From Hyperoodon ampullatus (taxonomy: Eukaryota > Chordata > Mammalia > Artiodactyla > Ziphiidae), in the NCBI GenBank assembly GCA_949752795.1, contig CATKHW010000551.1:1087634-1151633 (forward strand): a DNA stretch of 64,000 nt. The letters run 5' to 3'. Position 1 is the stretch's first letter; each line of letters opens with the position of its first letter. A model generated the notes under the pieces. That model had not been told where the DNA came from. It did no database searches and saw only the letters and a program-made list of their open reading frames with translations. Position numbers and translations under genes: made by a program. This document shows, in pieces, positions 10,433 through 24,343 of the stretch.

Positions 10433-12171
10433 AAGTAAAGAACAGAGCTACAGAGCCAAGGGCACTACCAGTCTAGGGAATATACCTTGGGAAAACTGAA
10501 AATCAATAAGACAGAGCCACCCCAAAATTTAGGGCTGCACTGCATACAAGGACCTCAACTTGGATACACCTTAAGTATCCCAGAAAATATAAACATGGTT
10601 CAAAAAATTGTGGTACTTACGTACGATGGAATATCCCTCAGCCATGAAATCAATGTCATAAGACCAGTAGCAGCAAAATGGGTGGATTCAGGTACGATGA
10701 TTCTAAGTGAAATAAGTCACACAGAAAAAGAAACTTATCATAAGATATCACTTATGAAGATCCTGTAAACATGGCTACACTTGAACTGAGTTAGGAAAGA
10801 GAACAGTGTCTCACATTTAGAAAACACTCTTATACCTGCTTAAGGGGGAAGGAGAGGTGGGGTGATGCATAAAACCAGAGTTTGATATAAGCACAGGTAC
10901 CGTTCCAAAAACCAACTATGGAATAGACAAGACCTACACCGTCCTCAGAGAAAGGGACTCAAAACCCCATATTTCCCGCAGAGGAAAGTATCTGACCAGT
11001 AAGAATCTTAAAACCTATGTATTGATATGTCTCCATAAGGGAATCAAGTGTGTCTAGACTGGCATAAACATGGCAGCGAGAATCAGCTCAAACCCACTAT
11101 AAAAAGGATTTTCAAAAACAAAACAAAAAAACTGGGAAATTCTTTACAATTCCTTCAGGGTCTCTGATGAAAGCTGGAATGACCCTATCTACAAGGACAG
11201 CTGGATGTGGCATAAGGAGGGACACTTGGGACTGAGACGATTGGTGAGATTGGGTGAGCAAATGCAGACCCTTTAAAGCAATAATGCATGGCACCCATTC
11301 CATGGGTCCGAACTCTCCAGGTTGAAGGGAATGTTACTACAGCTATAACATGTGCGGGAAACCTAGAGAACGGACACACTGTGAATACGAAAGGTTTCTA
11401 AAACTCAACGAATAGTCCCTCTCCTGGTGCTCCGGTTTGACTTTCCGTCTGCTTTTCTATCAACCTCCCAACTTGGAGAGACAGCCCCTTTAACCTCTTG
11501 GTTCGCACAGGTTGCCAATTTGGCAGAGGATGAAAGGGAAGAGTGAGAACCAATGAGAGAGTAGCTGTTAGGCATTTGTAGGGGCACATATCACTGTAAT
11601 TTCCCGGCAGGAAGAAGAATTAACCAAATTCTCAGCCACCCACCGGGAACCAGTATAGGTCCTGAACCAAAATTTTGGACTTGCGGTCAGCTCACCAAAA
11701 ACGAGTTGAAAAATGGAGCTCAGGGGCACAGCAATTCACAAACTGGCCGAGTAATAAAGGACAACTATCGTCCAAAAATCTGTTGAGGGAAGGCAACGAG
11801 GCGGACTTGAAAGCGAGGCAGAATAGCAGGAAACAGATTTCAAGAGGTACGTTGGAATCGCCTTTAAAGCACAGGAAGAGGGGCACAACTTCGACAATGA
11901 TGCACTTGGCCAAAAAGGGCGTATGCGTTTTCTCCTGAATATATTCAGGAGAAAACGCATACGCCCTTTTTGGCCAAGCAAGCAAGCGGGCAATGCAAAT
12001 CTGCACTACAAAGAAGTATCACTTCCCACCGGTCAAAAGGGACATCCACAAAATGTGTAAGAACAAGAAAGGCAAGACAGGCCCTGGAGAACAGGGAGCC
12101 TTGTTATGCTGATGGGCGGGATGTAAATTGCCAACTGCCTCTCTGGAGGAGTGCATTCTGTTCCCTAAAAC
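10433..12171 (+). repeat. Satellite unit 7, type A
   Basis: All type A markers. Palindrome 11905-11978, perfect. Confidence 0.93.
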
Positions 12172-13909
12172 AAGTAAAGAACAGAGCTACAGAGCCAAGG
12201 GCACTACCAGTCTAGGGAATATACCTTGGGAAAACTGAAAATCAATAAGACAGAGCCACCCCAAAATTTAGGGCTGCACTGCATACAAGGACCTCAACTT
12301 GGATACAACTTAAGTATCCCAGAAAATATAAACATGGTTCAAAAAATTGTGGTACTTACGTACGATGGAATATCCCTCAGCCATGAAATCAATGTCATAA
12401 GACCAGTAGCAGCAAAATGGGTGGATTCAGGTACGATGATTCTAAGTGAAATAAGTCACACAGAAAAAGAAACTTATCATAAGATATCACTTATGAAGAT
12501 CCTGTAAACATGGCTACACTTGAACTGAGTTAGGAAAGAGAACAGTGTCTCACATTTAGAAAACACTCTTATACCTGCTTAAGGGGGAAGGAGAGGTGGG
12601 GTGATGCATAAAACCAGAGTTTGATATAAGCACAGGTACCGTTCCAAAAACCAACTATGGAATAGACAAGACCTACACCGTCCTCAGCGAAAGGGACTCA
12701 AAACCCCATATTTCCCGCAGAGGAAAATATCTGACTAGTAAGAATCTTAAAACCTATGTATTGATATGTCTCCGTAAGGGAATCAAGTGTGTCTAGACTG
12801 GCATAAACATGGCAGCGAGAATCAGCTCAAACCCACTATAAAAAGGAATTTCAAAAACAAAACAAAAAAACTGGGAAATTCTTTACAATTCCTTCAGGGT
12901 CTCTGATGAAGGCTGGAATGACCCTATCTACAACGACAGCTGGATGTGGCATAAGGAGGGACACTTGGGACTGAGACGATTGGTGAGATTGGGTGAGCAA
13001 ATGCAGACCCTTTAAAGCAATAATGCATGGCACCCATTCCATGGGTCCGAACTCTCCAGGTTGAAGGGAATGTTACTACAGCTATAACATGTGCGGGAAA
13101 CATAGAGAACGGACACACTGTGAATACGAAAGGTTTCTAAAACTCAACGAATAGTCCCTCTCCTGGTGCTCCGGTTTGACTTTCCGTCTGCGTTACTATC
13201 AACCTCCCAACTTGGAGAGACAGCCCCTTTAACCTCTTGGTTCGCACAGGTTGCCAATTTGGCAGAGGATGAAAGGGAAGAGGGAGAACCAATGAGATAG
13301 TAGCTGTTAGGCATTTGGAGGGGCACATATCACTGTAATTTCCCGGCAGGAAGAAGAATTAACCAAATTCTCAGCCACCCACCGGGAACCAGTATAGGTC
13401 CTGAACCAAAATTTTGGACTGCGGTCAGCTCACCAAAAACGAGTTGAAAAATGGAGCTCAGGGGCACAGCAATTCACAAACTGGCCGAGTAATAAAGGAC
13501 AACTATCGTCCAAAAATCTGTTGAGGGAAGGCAACGAGGCAGACTTGAAAGCGAGGCAGAATAGCAGGAAACAGATTTCAATAGGTACGTTGGAATCGCC
13601 TTTAAAGCACAGGAAGAGGGGCACAACTTCGACAATGATGCACTTGGCCAAAAAGGGCGTATGCGTTTTCTCCTGAATATATTCAGGAGAAAACGCATAC
13701 GCCCTTTTTGGCCAAGCAAGCAAGCGGGCAATGCAAATCTGCACTACAAAGAAGTATCACTTCCCACCGGTCAAAAGGGACATCCACAAAATGTGTAAGA
13801 ACAAGAAAGGCAAGACAGGCCCTGGAGAACAGGGAGCCTTGTTATGCTGATGGGCGGGATGTAAATTGCCAACTGCCTCTCTGGAGGAGTGCATTCTGTT
13901 CCCTAAAAC
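12172..13909 (+). repeat. Satellite unit 8, type B (1,738 bp)
   Basis: Type B, with a private change GAGATAGTAG near 13298. Palindrome 13643-13716, perfect. Confidence 0.93.
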
Positions 13910-15648
13910 AAGTAAAGAACAGAGCTACAGAGCCAAGGGCACTACCAGTCTAGGGAATATACCTTGGGAAAACTGAAAATCAATAAGACAGAGCCACCCC
14001 AAAATTTAGGGCTGCATTGCATACAAGGGCCTCAACTTGGATACACCTTAAGTATCCCAGAAAATATAAACATGGTTCAAAAAATTGTGGTACTTACGTA
14101 CGATGGAATATCCCTCAGCCATGAAATCAATGTCATAAGACCAGTAGCAGCAAAATGGGTGGATTCAGGTACGATGATTCTAAGTGAAATAAGTCACACA
14201 GAAAAAGAAACTTATCATAAGATATCACTTATGAAGATCCTTTAAACATGGCTACACTTGAACTGAGTTAGGAAAGAGAACAGTGTCTCACATTTAGAAA
14301 ACACTCTTATACCTGCTTAAGGGGGAAGGAGAGGTGGGGTGATGCATAAAACCAGAGTTTGATATAAGCACAGGTACCGTTCCAAAAACCAACTATGGAA
14401 TAGACAAGACCTACACCGTCCTCAGAGAAAGGGACTCAAAACCCCATATTTCCCGCAGAGGAAAGTATCTGACCAGTAAGAATCTTAAAACCTATGTATT
14501 GATATGTCTCCATAAGGGAATCAAGTGTGTCTAGACTGGCATAAACATGGCAGCGAGAATCAGCTCAAACCCACTATAAAAAGGATTTTCAAAAACAAAA
14601 CAAAAAAACTGGGAAATTCTTTACAATTCCTTCAGGGTCTCTGATGAAAGCTGGAATGACCCTATCTACAAGGACAGCTGGATGTGGCATAAGGAGGGAC
14701 ACTTGGGACTGAGACGATTGGTGAGATTGGGTGAGCAAATGCAGACCCTTTAAAGCAATAATGCATGGCACCCATTCCATGGGTCCGAACTCTCCAGGTT
14801 GAAGGGAATGTTACTACAGCTATAACATGTGCGGGAAACCTAGAGAACGGACACACTGTGAATACGAAAGGTTTCTAAAACTCAACGAATAGTCCCTCTC
14901 CTGGTGCTCCGGTTTGACTTTCCGTCTGCTTTTCTATCAACCTCCCAACTTGGAGAGACAGCCCCTTTAACCTCTTGGTTCGCACAGGTTGCCAATTTGG
15001 CAGAGGATGAAAGGGAAGAGTGAGAACCAATGAGAGAGTAGCTGTTAGGCATTTGTAGGGGCACATATCACTGTAATTTCCCGGCAGGAAGAAGAATTAA
15101 CCAAATTCTCAGCCACCCACCGGGAACCAGTATAGGTCCTGAACCAAAATTTTGGACTTGCGGTCAGCTCACCAAAAACGAGTTGAAAAATGGAGCTCAG
15201 GGGCACAGCAATTCACAAACTGGCCGAGTAATAAAGGACAACTATCGTCCAAAAATCTGTTGAGGGAAGGCAACGAGGCGGACTTGAAAGCGAGGCAGAA
15301 TAGCAGGAAACAGATTTCAAGAGGTACGTTGGAATCGCCTTTAAAGCACAGGAAGAGGGGCACAACTTCGACAATGATGCACTTGGCCAAAAAGGGCGTA
15401 TGCGTTTTCTCCTGAATATATTCAGGAGAAAACGCATACGCCCTTTTTGGCCAAGCAAGCAAGCGGGCAATGCAAATCTGCACTACAAAGAAGTATCACT
15501 TCCCACCGGTCAAAAGGGACATCCACAAAATGTGTAAGAACAAGAAAGGCAAGACAGGCCCTGGAGAACAGGGAGCCTTGTTATGCTGATGGGCGGGATG
15601 TAAATTGCCAACTGCCTCTCTGGAGGAGTGCATTCTGTTCCCTAAAAC
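13910..15648 (+). repeat. Satellite unit 9, C-to-A recombinant
   Basis: Starts with type C (GCATTGCATACAAGGGCC, to 14029) and is type A from CAGAGAAAG (14426) onward, the opposite polarity to unit 4. Private change CCTTTAAAC at about 14242 alters the last stop codon context. Palindrome 15382-15455, perfect. Confidence 0.93.
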
Positions 15649-17386
15649 AAGTAAAGAACAGAGCTACAGAGCCAAGGGCACTACCAGTCTAGGGAATATA
15701 CCTTGGGAAAACTGAAAATCAATAAGACAGAGCCACCCCAAAATTTAGGGCTGCACTGCATACAAGGACCTCAACTTGGATACAACTTAAGTATCCCAGA
15801 AAATATAAACATGGTTCAAAAAATTGTGGTACTTACGTACGATGGAATATCCCTCAGCCATGAAATCAATGTCATAAGACCAGTAGCAGCAAAATGGGTG
15901 GATTCAGGTACGATGATTCTAAGTGAAATAAGTCACACAGAAAAAGAAACTTATCATAAGATATCACTTATGAAGATCCTGTAAACATGGCTACACTTGA
16001 ACTGAGTTAGGAAAGAGAACAGTGTCTCACATTTAGAAAACACTCTTATACCTGCTTAAGGGGGAAGGAGAGGTGGGGTGATGCATAAAACCAGAGTTTG
16101 ATATAAGCACAGGTACCGTTCCAAAAACCAACTATGGAATAGACAAGACCTACACCGTCCTCAGCGAAAGGGACTCAAAACCCCATATTTCCCGCAGAGG
16201 AAAATATCTGACTAGTAAGAATCTTAAAACCTATGTATTGATATGTCTCCGTAAGGGAATCAAGTGTGTCTAGACTGGCATAAACATGGCAGCGAGAATC
16301 AGCTCAAACCCACTATAAAAAGGAATTTCAAAAACAAAACAAAAAAACTGGGAAATTCTTTACAATTCCTTCAGGGTCTCTGATGAAGGCTGGAATGACC
16401 CTATCTACAACGACAGCTGGATGTGGCATAAGGAGGGACACTTGGGACTGAGACGATTGGTGAGATTGGGTGAGCAAATGCAGACCCTTTAAAGCAATAA
16501 TGCATGGCACCCATTCCATGGGTCCGAACTCTCCAGGTTGAAGGGAATGTTACTACAGCTATAACATGTGCGGGAAACATAGAGAACGGACACACTGTGA
16601 ATACGAAAGGTTTCTAAAACTCAACGAATAGTCCCTCTCCTGGTGCTCCGGTTTGACTTTCCGTCTGCGTTACTATCAACCTCCCAACTTGGAGAGACAG
16701 CCCCTTTAACCTCTTGGTTCGCACAGGTTGCCAATTTGGCAGAGGATGAAAGGGAAGAGGGAGAACCAATGAGAGAGTAGCTGTTAGGCATTTGGAGGGG
16801 CACATATCACTGTAATTTCCCGGCAGGAAGAAGAATTAACCAAATTCTCAGCCACCCACCGGGAACCAGTATAGGTCCTGAACCAAAATTTTGGACTGCG
16901 GTCAGCTCACCAAAAACGAGTTGAAAAATGGAGCTCAGGGGCACAGCAATTCACAAACTGGCCGAGTAATAAAGGACAACTATCGTCCAAAAATCTGTTG
17001 AGGGAAGGCAACGAGGCAGACTTGAAAGCGAGGCAGAATAGCAGGAAACAGATTTCAATAGGTACGTTGGAATCGCCTTTAAAGCACAGGAAGAGGGGCA
17101 CAACTTCGACAATGATGCACTTGGCCAAAAAGGGCGTATGCGTTTTCTCCTGAATATATTCAGGAGAAAACGCATACGCCCTTTTTGGCCAAGCAAGCAA
17201 GCGGGCAATGCAAATCTGCACTACAAAGAAGTATCACTTCCCACCGGTCAAAAGGGACATCCACAAAATGTGTAAGAACAAGAAAGGCAAGACAGGCCCT
17301 GGAGAACAGGGAGCCTTGTTATGCTGATGGGCGGGATGTAAATTGCCAACTGCCTCTCTGGAGGAGTGCATTCTGTTCCCTAAAAC
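15649..17386 (+). repeat. Satellite unit 10, type B (1,738 bp)
   Basis: All type B markers including the T deletion. Palindrome 17120-17193, perfect. Confidence 0.93.
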
Positions 17387-19125
17387 AAGTAAAGAACAGA
17401 GCTACAGAGCCAAGGGCACTACCAGTCTAGGGAATATACCTTGGGAAAACTGAAAATCAATAAGACAGAGCCACCCCAAAATTTAGGGCTGCATTGCATA
17501 CAAGGGCCTCAACTTGGATACACCTTAAGTATCCCAGAAAATATAAACATGGTTCAAAAAATTGTGGTACTTACGTACGATGGAATATCCCTCAGCCATG
17601 AAATCAATGTCATAAGACCAGTAGCAGCAAAATGGGTGGATTCAGGTACGATGATTCTAAGTGAAATAAGTCACACAGAAAAAGAAACTTATCATAAGAT
17701 ATCACTTATGAAGATCCTGTAAACATGGCTACACTTGAACTGAGTTAGGAAAGAGAACAGTGTCTCACATTTAGAAAACACTCTTATACCTGCTTAAGGG
17801 GGAAGGAGAGGTGGGGTGATGCATAAAACCAGAGTTTGATATAAGCACAGGTACCGTTCCAAAAACCAACTATGGAATAGACAAGACCTACACCGTCCTC
17901 AGCGAAAGGGACTCAAAACCCCATATTTCCCGCAGAGGAAATTATCTGACTAGTAAGAATCTTAAAACCTATGTATTGATATGTCTCCATAAGGGAATCA
18001 AGTGTGTCTAGACTGGCATAAACATGGCAGCGAGAATCAGCTCAAACCCACTATAAAAAGGATTTTCAAAAACAAAACAAAAAAACTGGGAAATTCTTTA
18101 CAATTCCTTCAGGGTCTCTGATGAAGGCTGGAATGACCCTATCTACAACGACAGCTGGATGTGGCATAAGGAGGGACACTTGGGACTGAGACGATTGGTG
18201 AGATTGGGTGAGCAAATGCAGACCCTTTAAAGCAATAATGCATGGCACCCATTCCATGGGTCCGAACTCTCCAGGTTGAAGGGAATGTTACTACAGCTAT
18301 AACATGTGCGGGAAACCTAGAGAACGGACACACTGTGAATACGAAAGGTTTCTAAAACTCAACGAATAGTCCCTCTCCTGGTGCTCCGGTTTGACTTTCC
18401 GTCTGCTTTACTATCAACCTCCCAACTTGGAGAGACAGCCCCTTTAACCTCTTGGTTCGCACAGGTTGCCAATTTGGAAGAGGATGAAAGGGAAGAGGGA
18501 GAACAAATGAGAGAGTAGCTGTTAGGCATTTGGACGGGCACATATCACTGTAATTTCCCGGCAGGAAGAAGAATTAACCAAATTCTCAGCCACCCACCGG
18601 GAACCAGTATAGGTCCTGAACCAAAATTTTGGACTTGCGGTCAGCTCACCAAAAACGAGTTGAAAAATGGAGCTCAGGGGCACAGCAATTCACAAACTGG
18701 CCGAGTAATAAAGGACAACTATCGTCCAAAAATCTGTTGAGGGAAGGCAACGAGGCGGACTTGGAAGCGAGGCAGAATAGCAGGAAACAGATTTCAAGAG
18801 GTACGTTGGAATCGCCTTTAAAGCACAGGAAGAGGGGCACAACTTCGACAATGATGCACTTGGCCAAAAAGGGCGTATGCGTTTTCTCCTGAATATATTC
18901 AGGAGAAAACGCATACGCCCTTTTTGGCCAAGCAAGCAAGCGGGCAATGCAAATCTGCACTACAAAGAAGTATCACTTCCCACCGGTCAAAAGGGACATC
19001 CACAAAATGTGTAAGAACAAGAAAGGCAAGACAGGCCCTGGAGAACAGGGAGCCTTGTTATGCTGATGGGCGGGATGTAAATTGCCAACTGCCTCTCTGG
19101 AGGAGTGCATTCTGTTCCCTAAAAC
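17387..19125 (+). repeat. Satellite unit 11, type C
   Basis: Type C throughout, but with ACGAGTTG where units 3 and 4 have ACGAGTGG. Last unit of the A/B/C group. Palindrome 18859-18932, perfect. Confidence 0.93.
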
Positions 19126-20864
19126 AAGTAAAGAACAGAGCTACAGAGCCAAGGGCACTACCAGTCTAGGGAATATACCTTGGGAAAACTGAAAATCAAT
19201 AAGACAGAGCCACCCCAAAATTTAGGGCTGCACTGCATACAAGGACCTCAACTTGGATACACCTTAAGTATCCCAGAAAATATAAACATGGTTCAAAAAA
19301 TTGTGGTACTTACGTACGATGGAATATCCCTCAGCCATGAAATCAATGTCATAAGACCAGTAGCAGCAAAATGGGTGGATTCAGGTACGATGATTCTAAG
19401 TGAAATAAGTCACACAGAAAAAGAAACTTATCATAAGATATCACTTATGAAGATCCTGTAAACATGGCTACACTTGAACTGAGTTAGGAAAGAGAACAGT
19501 GTCTCACATTTAGAAAACACTCTTATACCTGCTTAAGGGGGAAGGAGAGGTGGGGTGATGCATAAAACCAGAGTTTGATATAAGCACAGGTACCGTTCCA
19601 AAAACCAACTATGGAATACACAAGACCTACACCGTCCTCAGCGAAAGGGACTCAAAACCCCATATTTCCCGCAGAGGAAAATATCTGACTAGTAAGAATC
19701 TTAAAACCTATGTATTGATATGTCTCCGTAAGGGAATCAAGTGTGTCTAGACTGGCATAAACATGGCAGCGAGAATCAGCTCAAACCCACTATAAAAAGG
19801 AATTTCAAAAACAAAACAAAAACTCTGGGAAATTCTTTACAATTCCTTCAGGGTCTCTGATGAAAGCTGGAATGACCCTATCTACAACGACAGCTGGATG
19901 TGGCATAAGGAGGGACACTTGGGACTGAGACGATTGGTGAGATTGGGTGAGCAAATGCAGACCCTTTAAAGCAATAATGCATGGCACCCATTCCATGGGT
20001 CCGAACTCTCCAGGTTGAAGGGAATATTACTACAGCTATAACATGTGCGGGAAACCTAGAGAACGGACACACTGTGAATACGAAAGGTTTCTAAAACTCA
20101 ACGCATAGTCCCTCCCCTGGTGCTCCGGTTTGACTTTCCGTCTGCTTTACTATCAACCTCCCAACTTGGAGAGACAGCCCCTTTAACCTCTTGGTTCGCA
20201 CAGGTTGCCAATTTGGCAGAGGATGAAAGGGAAGAGGGAGAACCAATGAGAGAGTAGCTGTTAGGCATTTGGACGGGCACATATCACTGTAATTTCCCGG
20301 CAGGAAGAAGAATTAACCAAATTCTCAGCCACCCACCGGGAACCAGTATAGGTCCTGAAGCAAAATTTTGGACTTGCGGTCAGCTCACCAAAAACGAGTT
20401 GAAAAATGGAGCTCAGGGGCACAGCAATTCACAAACTGGCCGAGTAATAAAGGACAACTATCGTCCAAAAATCTGTTGAGGGAAGGCAACGAGGCGGACT
20501 TGAAAGCGAGGCAGAATAGCAGGAAACAGATTTCAAGAGGTACGTTGGAATCGCCTTTAAAGCACAGGAAGAGGGGCACAACTTCGACAATGATGCACTT
20601 GGCCAAAAAGGGCGTATGCGTTTTCTCCTGAATATATTCAGGAGAAAACGCATACGCCCTTTTTGGCCAAGCAAGCAAGCGGGCAATGCAAATCTGCACT
20701 ACAAAGAAGTATCACTTCCCACCGGTCAAAAGGGACATCCACAAAATGTGTAAGAACAAGAAAGGCAAGACAGGCCCTGGAGAACAGGGAGCCTTGTTAT
20801 GCTGATGGGCGGGATGTAAATTGCCAACTGCCTCTCTGGAGGAGTGCATTCTGTTCCCTAAAAC
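19126..20864 (+). repeat. Satellite unit 12, second group
   Basis: First unit with GGGAATATT, CGCATAGTCCCTCCCC, AAAACTCTGGG and CTGAAGCAAAA; also GGAATACACAAG. Palindrome 20598-20671, perfect. Confidence 0.93.
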
Positions 20865-22603
20865 AAGTAAAGAACAGAGCTACAGAGCCAAGGGCACTAC
20901 CAGTCTAGGGAATATACCTTGGGAAAACTGAAAATCAATAAGACAGAGCCACCCCAAAATTTAGGGCTGCACTGCATACAAGGGCCTCAACTTGGATACA
21001 CCTTAAGTATCCCAGAAAATATAAACATGGTTCAAAAAATTGTGGTACTTACGTACGATGGAATATCCCTCAGCCATGAAATCAATGTCATAAGACCAGT
21101 AGCAGCAAAATGGGTGGATTCAGGTACGATGATTCTAAGTGAAATAAGTCACACAGAAAAAGAAACTTATCATAAGATATCACTTATGAAGATCCTGTAA
21201 ACATGGCTACACTTGAACTGAGTTAGGAAAGAGAACAGTGTCTCACATTTAGAAAACACTCTTATACCTGCTTAAGGGGGAAGGAGAGGTGGGGTGATGC
21301 ATAAAACCAGAGTTTGATATAAGCACAGGTACCGTTCCAAAAACCAACTATGGAATAGACAAGACCTACACCGTCCTCAGCGAAAGGGACTCAAAACCCC
21401 ATATTTCCCGCAGAGGAAAATATCTGACTAGTAAGAATCTTAAAACCTATGTATTGATATGTCTCCATAAGGGAATCAAGTGTGTCTAGACTGGCATAAA
21501 CATGGCAGCGAGAATCAGCTCAAACCCACTATAAAAAGGAATTTCAAAAACAAAACAAAAACTCTGGGAAATTCTTTACAATTCCTTCAGAGTCTCTGAT
21601 GAAAGCTGGAATGACCCTATCTACAACGACAGCTGGATGTGGCATAAGGAGGGACACTTGGGACTGAGACGATTGGTGAGATTGGGTGAGCAAATGCAGA
21701 CCCTTTAAAGCAATAATGCATGGCACCCATTCCATGGGTCCGAACTCTCCAGGTTGAAGGGAATATTACTACAGCTATAACATGTGCGGGAAACCTAGAG
21801 AACGGACACACTGTGAATACGAAAGGTTTCTAAAACTCAACGCATAGTCCCTCCCCTGGTGCTCCGGTTTGACTTTCCGTCTGCTTTACTATCAACCTCC
21901 CAACTTGGAGAGACAGCCCCTTTAACCTCTTGGTTCGCACAGGTTGCCAATTTGGCAGAGGATGAAAGGGAAGAGGGAGAACCAATGAGAGAGTAGCTGT
22001 TAGGCATTTGGACGGGCACATATCACTGTAATTTCCCGGCAGGAAGAAGAATTAACCAAATTCTCAGCCACCCACCGGGAACCAGTATAGGTCCTGAACC
22101 AAAATTTTGGACTTGCGGTCAGCTCACCAAAAACGAGTTGAAAAATGGAGCTCAGGGGCACAGCAATTCACAAACTGGCCGAGTAATAAAGGACAACTAT
22201 CGTCCAAAAATCTGTTGAGGGAAGGCAACGAGGCGGACTTGAAAGCGAGGCAGAATAGCAGGAAACAGATTTCAAGAGGTACGTTGGAATCACCTTTAAA
22301 GCACAGGAAGAAGGGCACAACTTCGACAATGATGCAATTGGCCAAAAAGGGCGTATGCGTTTTCTCCTGAATATATTCAGGAGAAAACGCATACGCCCTT
22401 TTTGGCCAAGCAAGCAAGCGGGCAATGCAAATCTGCACTACAAAGAAGTATCACTTCCCACCGGTCAAAAGGGACATCCACAAAATGTGTAAGAACAAGA
22501 AAGGCAAGACAGGCCCTGGAGAACAGGGAGCCTTGTTATGCTGATGGGCGGGATGTAATTTGACAACTGCCTCTCTGGAGGAGTGCATTCTGTTCCCTAA
22601 AAC
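20865..22603 (+). repeat. Satellite unit 13
   Basis: Has CAAGGGCCTC, AAAACTCTGGG and CAGAGTCTCTG. Its end carries a linked set (AATCACCTTT, TGCAATTGGCC, GATGTAATTTGACAAC) shared with unit 16. Palindrome 22337-22410 with the outermost pair lost (A at 22337), 72 bp still perfect. Confidence 0.93.
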
Positions 22604-24343
22604 AAGTAAAGAACAGAGCTACAGAGCCAAGGGCACTACCAGCCTAGGGAATATACATTGGGAAAACTGAAAATCAATAAGACAGAGCCACCCCAAAATT
22701 TAGGGCTGCACTGCATACAAGGACCTCAACTTGGATACACCTTAAGTATCCCAGAAAATATAAACATGGTTCAAAAAATTGTGGTACTTACGTATGATGG
22801 AATATCCCTCAGCCATGAAATCAATGTCATAAGACCAGTAGCAGCAAAATGGGTGGATTCAGGTACGATGATTCTAAGTGAAATAAGTCACACAGAAAAA
22901 GAAACTTATCATAAGATATCACTTATGAAGATCCTGTAAACATGGCTACACTTGAACTGAGTTAGGAAAGAGAACAGTGTCTCACATTTAGAAAACACTC
23001 TTATACCTGCTTAAGGGGGAAGGAGAGGTGGGGTGATGCATAAAACCAGAGTTTGATATAAGCACAGGTACCGTTCCAAAAACCAACTATGGAATAGACA
23101 AGACCTACACCGTCCTCAGCGAAAGGGACACAAAACCCCATATTTCCCGCAGAGGAAAATATCTGACTAGTAAGAATCTTAAAACCTATGTATTGATATG
23201 TCTCCGTAAGGGAATCAAGTGTGTCTAGACTGGCATAAACATGGCAGCGAGAATCACCTCAAACCCACTATAAAAAGGAATTTCAAAAACAAAACAAAAA
23301 AAACTGGGAAATTCTTTACAATTCTTTAAGGGTCTCTGATGAAGGCTGGAATGACCCTATCTACAACGACAGCTGGATGTGGCATAAGGAGGGACACTTG
23401 GGACTGAGACGATTGGTGAGATTGGGTGAGCAAATGCAGACCCTTTAAAGCAATAATGCATGGCACCCATTCCATGGGTCCGAACTCTCCAGGTTGAAGG
23501 GAATATTACTACAGCTATAACATGTGCGGGAAACCTAGAGAACGGACACACTGTGAATACGAAAGGTTTCTAAAACTCAACGCATAGTCCCTCCCCTGGT
23601 GCTCCGGTTTGACTTTCCGTCTGCTTTACTATCAACCTCCCAACTTGGAGAGACAGCCCCTTTAACCTCTTGGTTCGCACAGGTTGCCAATTTGGCAGAG
23701 GATGAAAGGGAAGAGGGAGAACCAATGAGAGAGTAGCTGTTAGGCATTTGGACGGGCACATATCACTGTAATTTCCCGGCAGGAAGAAGAATTAACCAAA
23801 TTCTCAGCCACCCACCGGGAACCAGTATAGGTCCTGAAGCAAAATTTTGGACTTGCGGTCAGCTCACCAAAAACGAGTTGAAAAATGGAGCTCAGGGGCA
23901 CAGCAATTCACAAACTGGCCGAGTAATAAAGGACAACTATCGTCCAAAAATCTGTTGAGGGAAGGCAACGAGGCGGACTTGAAAGCGAGGCAGAATAGCA
24001 GGAAACAGATTTCAAGAGGTACGTTGGAATCGCCTTTAAAGCACAGGAAGACGGGCACAACTTCGACAATGATGCACTTGGCCAAAAAGGGCGTATGCGT
24101 TTTCTCCTGAATATATTCAGGAGAAAACGCATACGCCCTTTTTGGCCAAGCAAGCAAGCGGGCAATGCAAATCTGCACTACAAAGAAGTATCACTTCCCA
24201 CCGGTCAAAAGGGACATCCACAAAATGTGTAAGAACAAGAAAGGCAAGACAGGCCCTGGAGAACAGGGAGCCTTGTTATGCTGATGGGCGGGATGTAAAT
24301 TGCCAACTGCCTCTCTGGAGGAGTGCATTCTGTTCCCTAAAAC
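22604..24343 (+). repeat. Satellite unit 14 (1,740 bp)
   Basis: One extra A in the A-rich tail near 23300 gives 1,740 bp. Start carries AGCCTAGGG (an AvrII site), ATACATTGGG, CGTATGATGG and GGGACACAAAACC, shared with unit 17; private ATTCTTTAAGGG. Palindrome 24077-24150, perfect. Confidence 0.93.
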
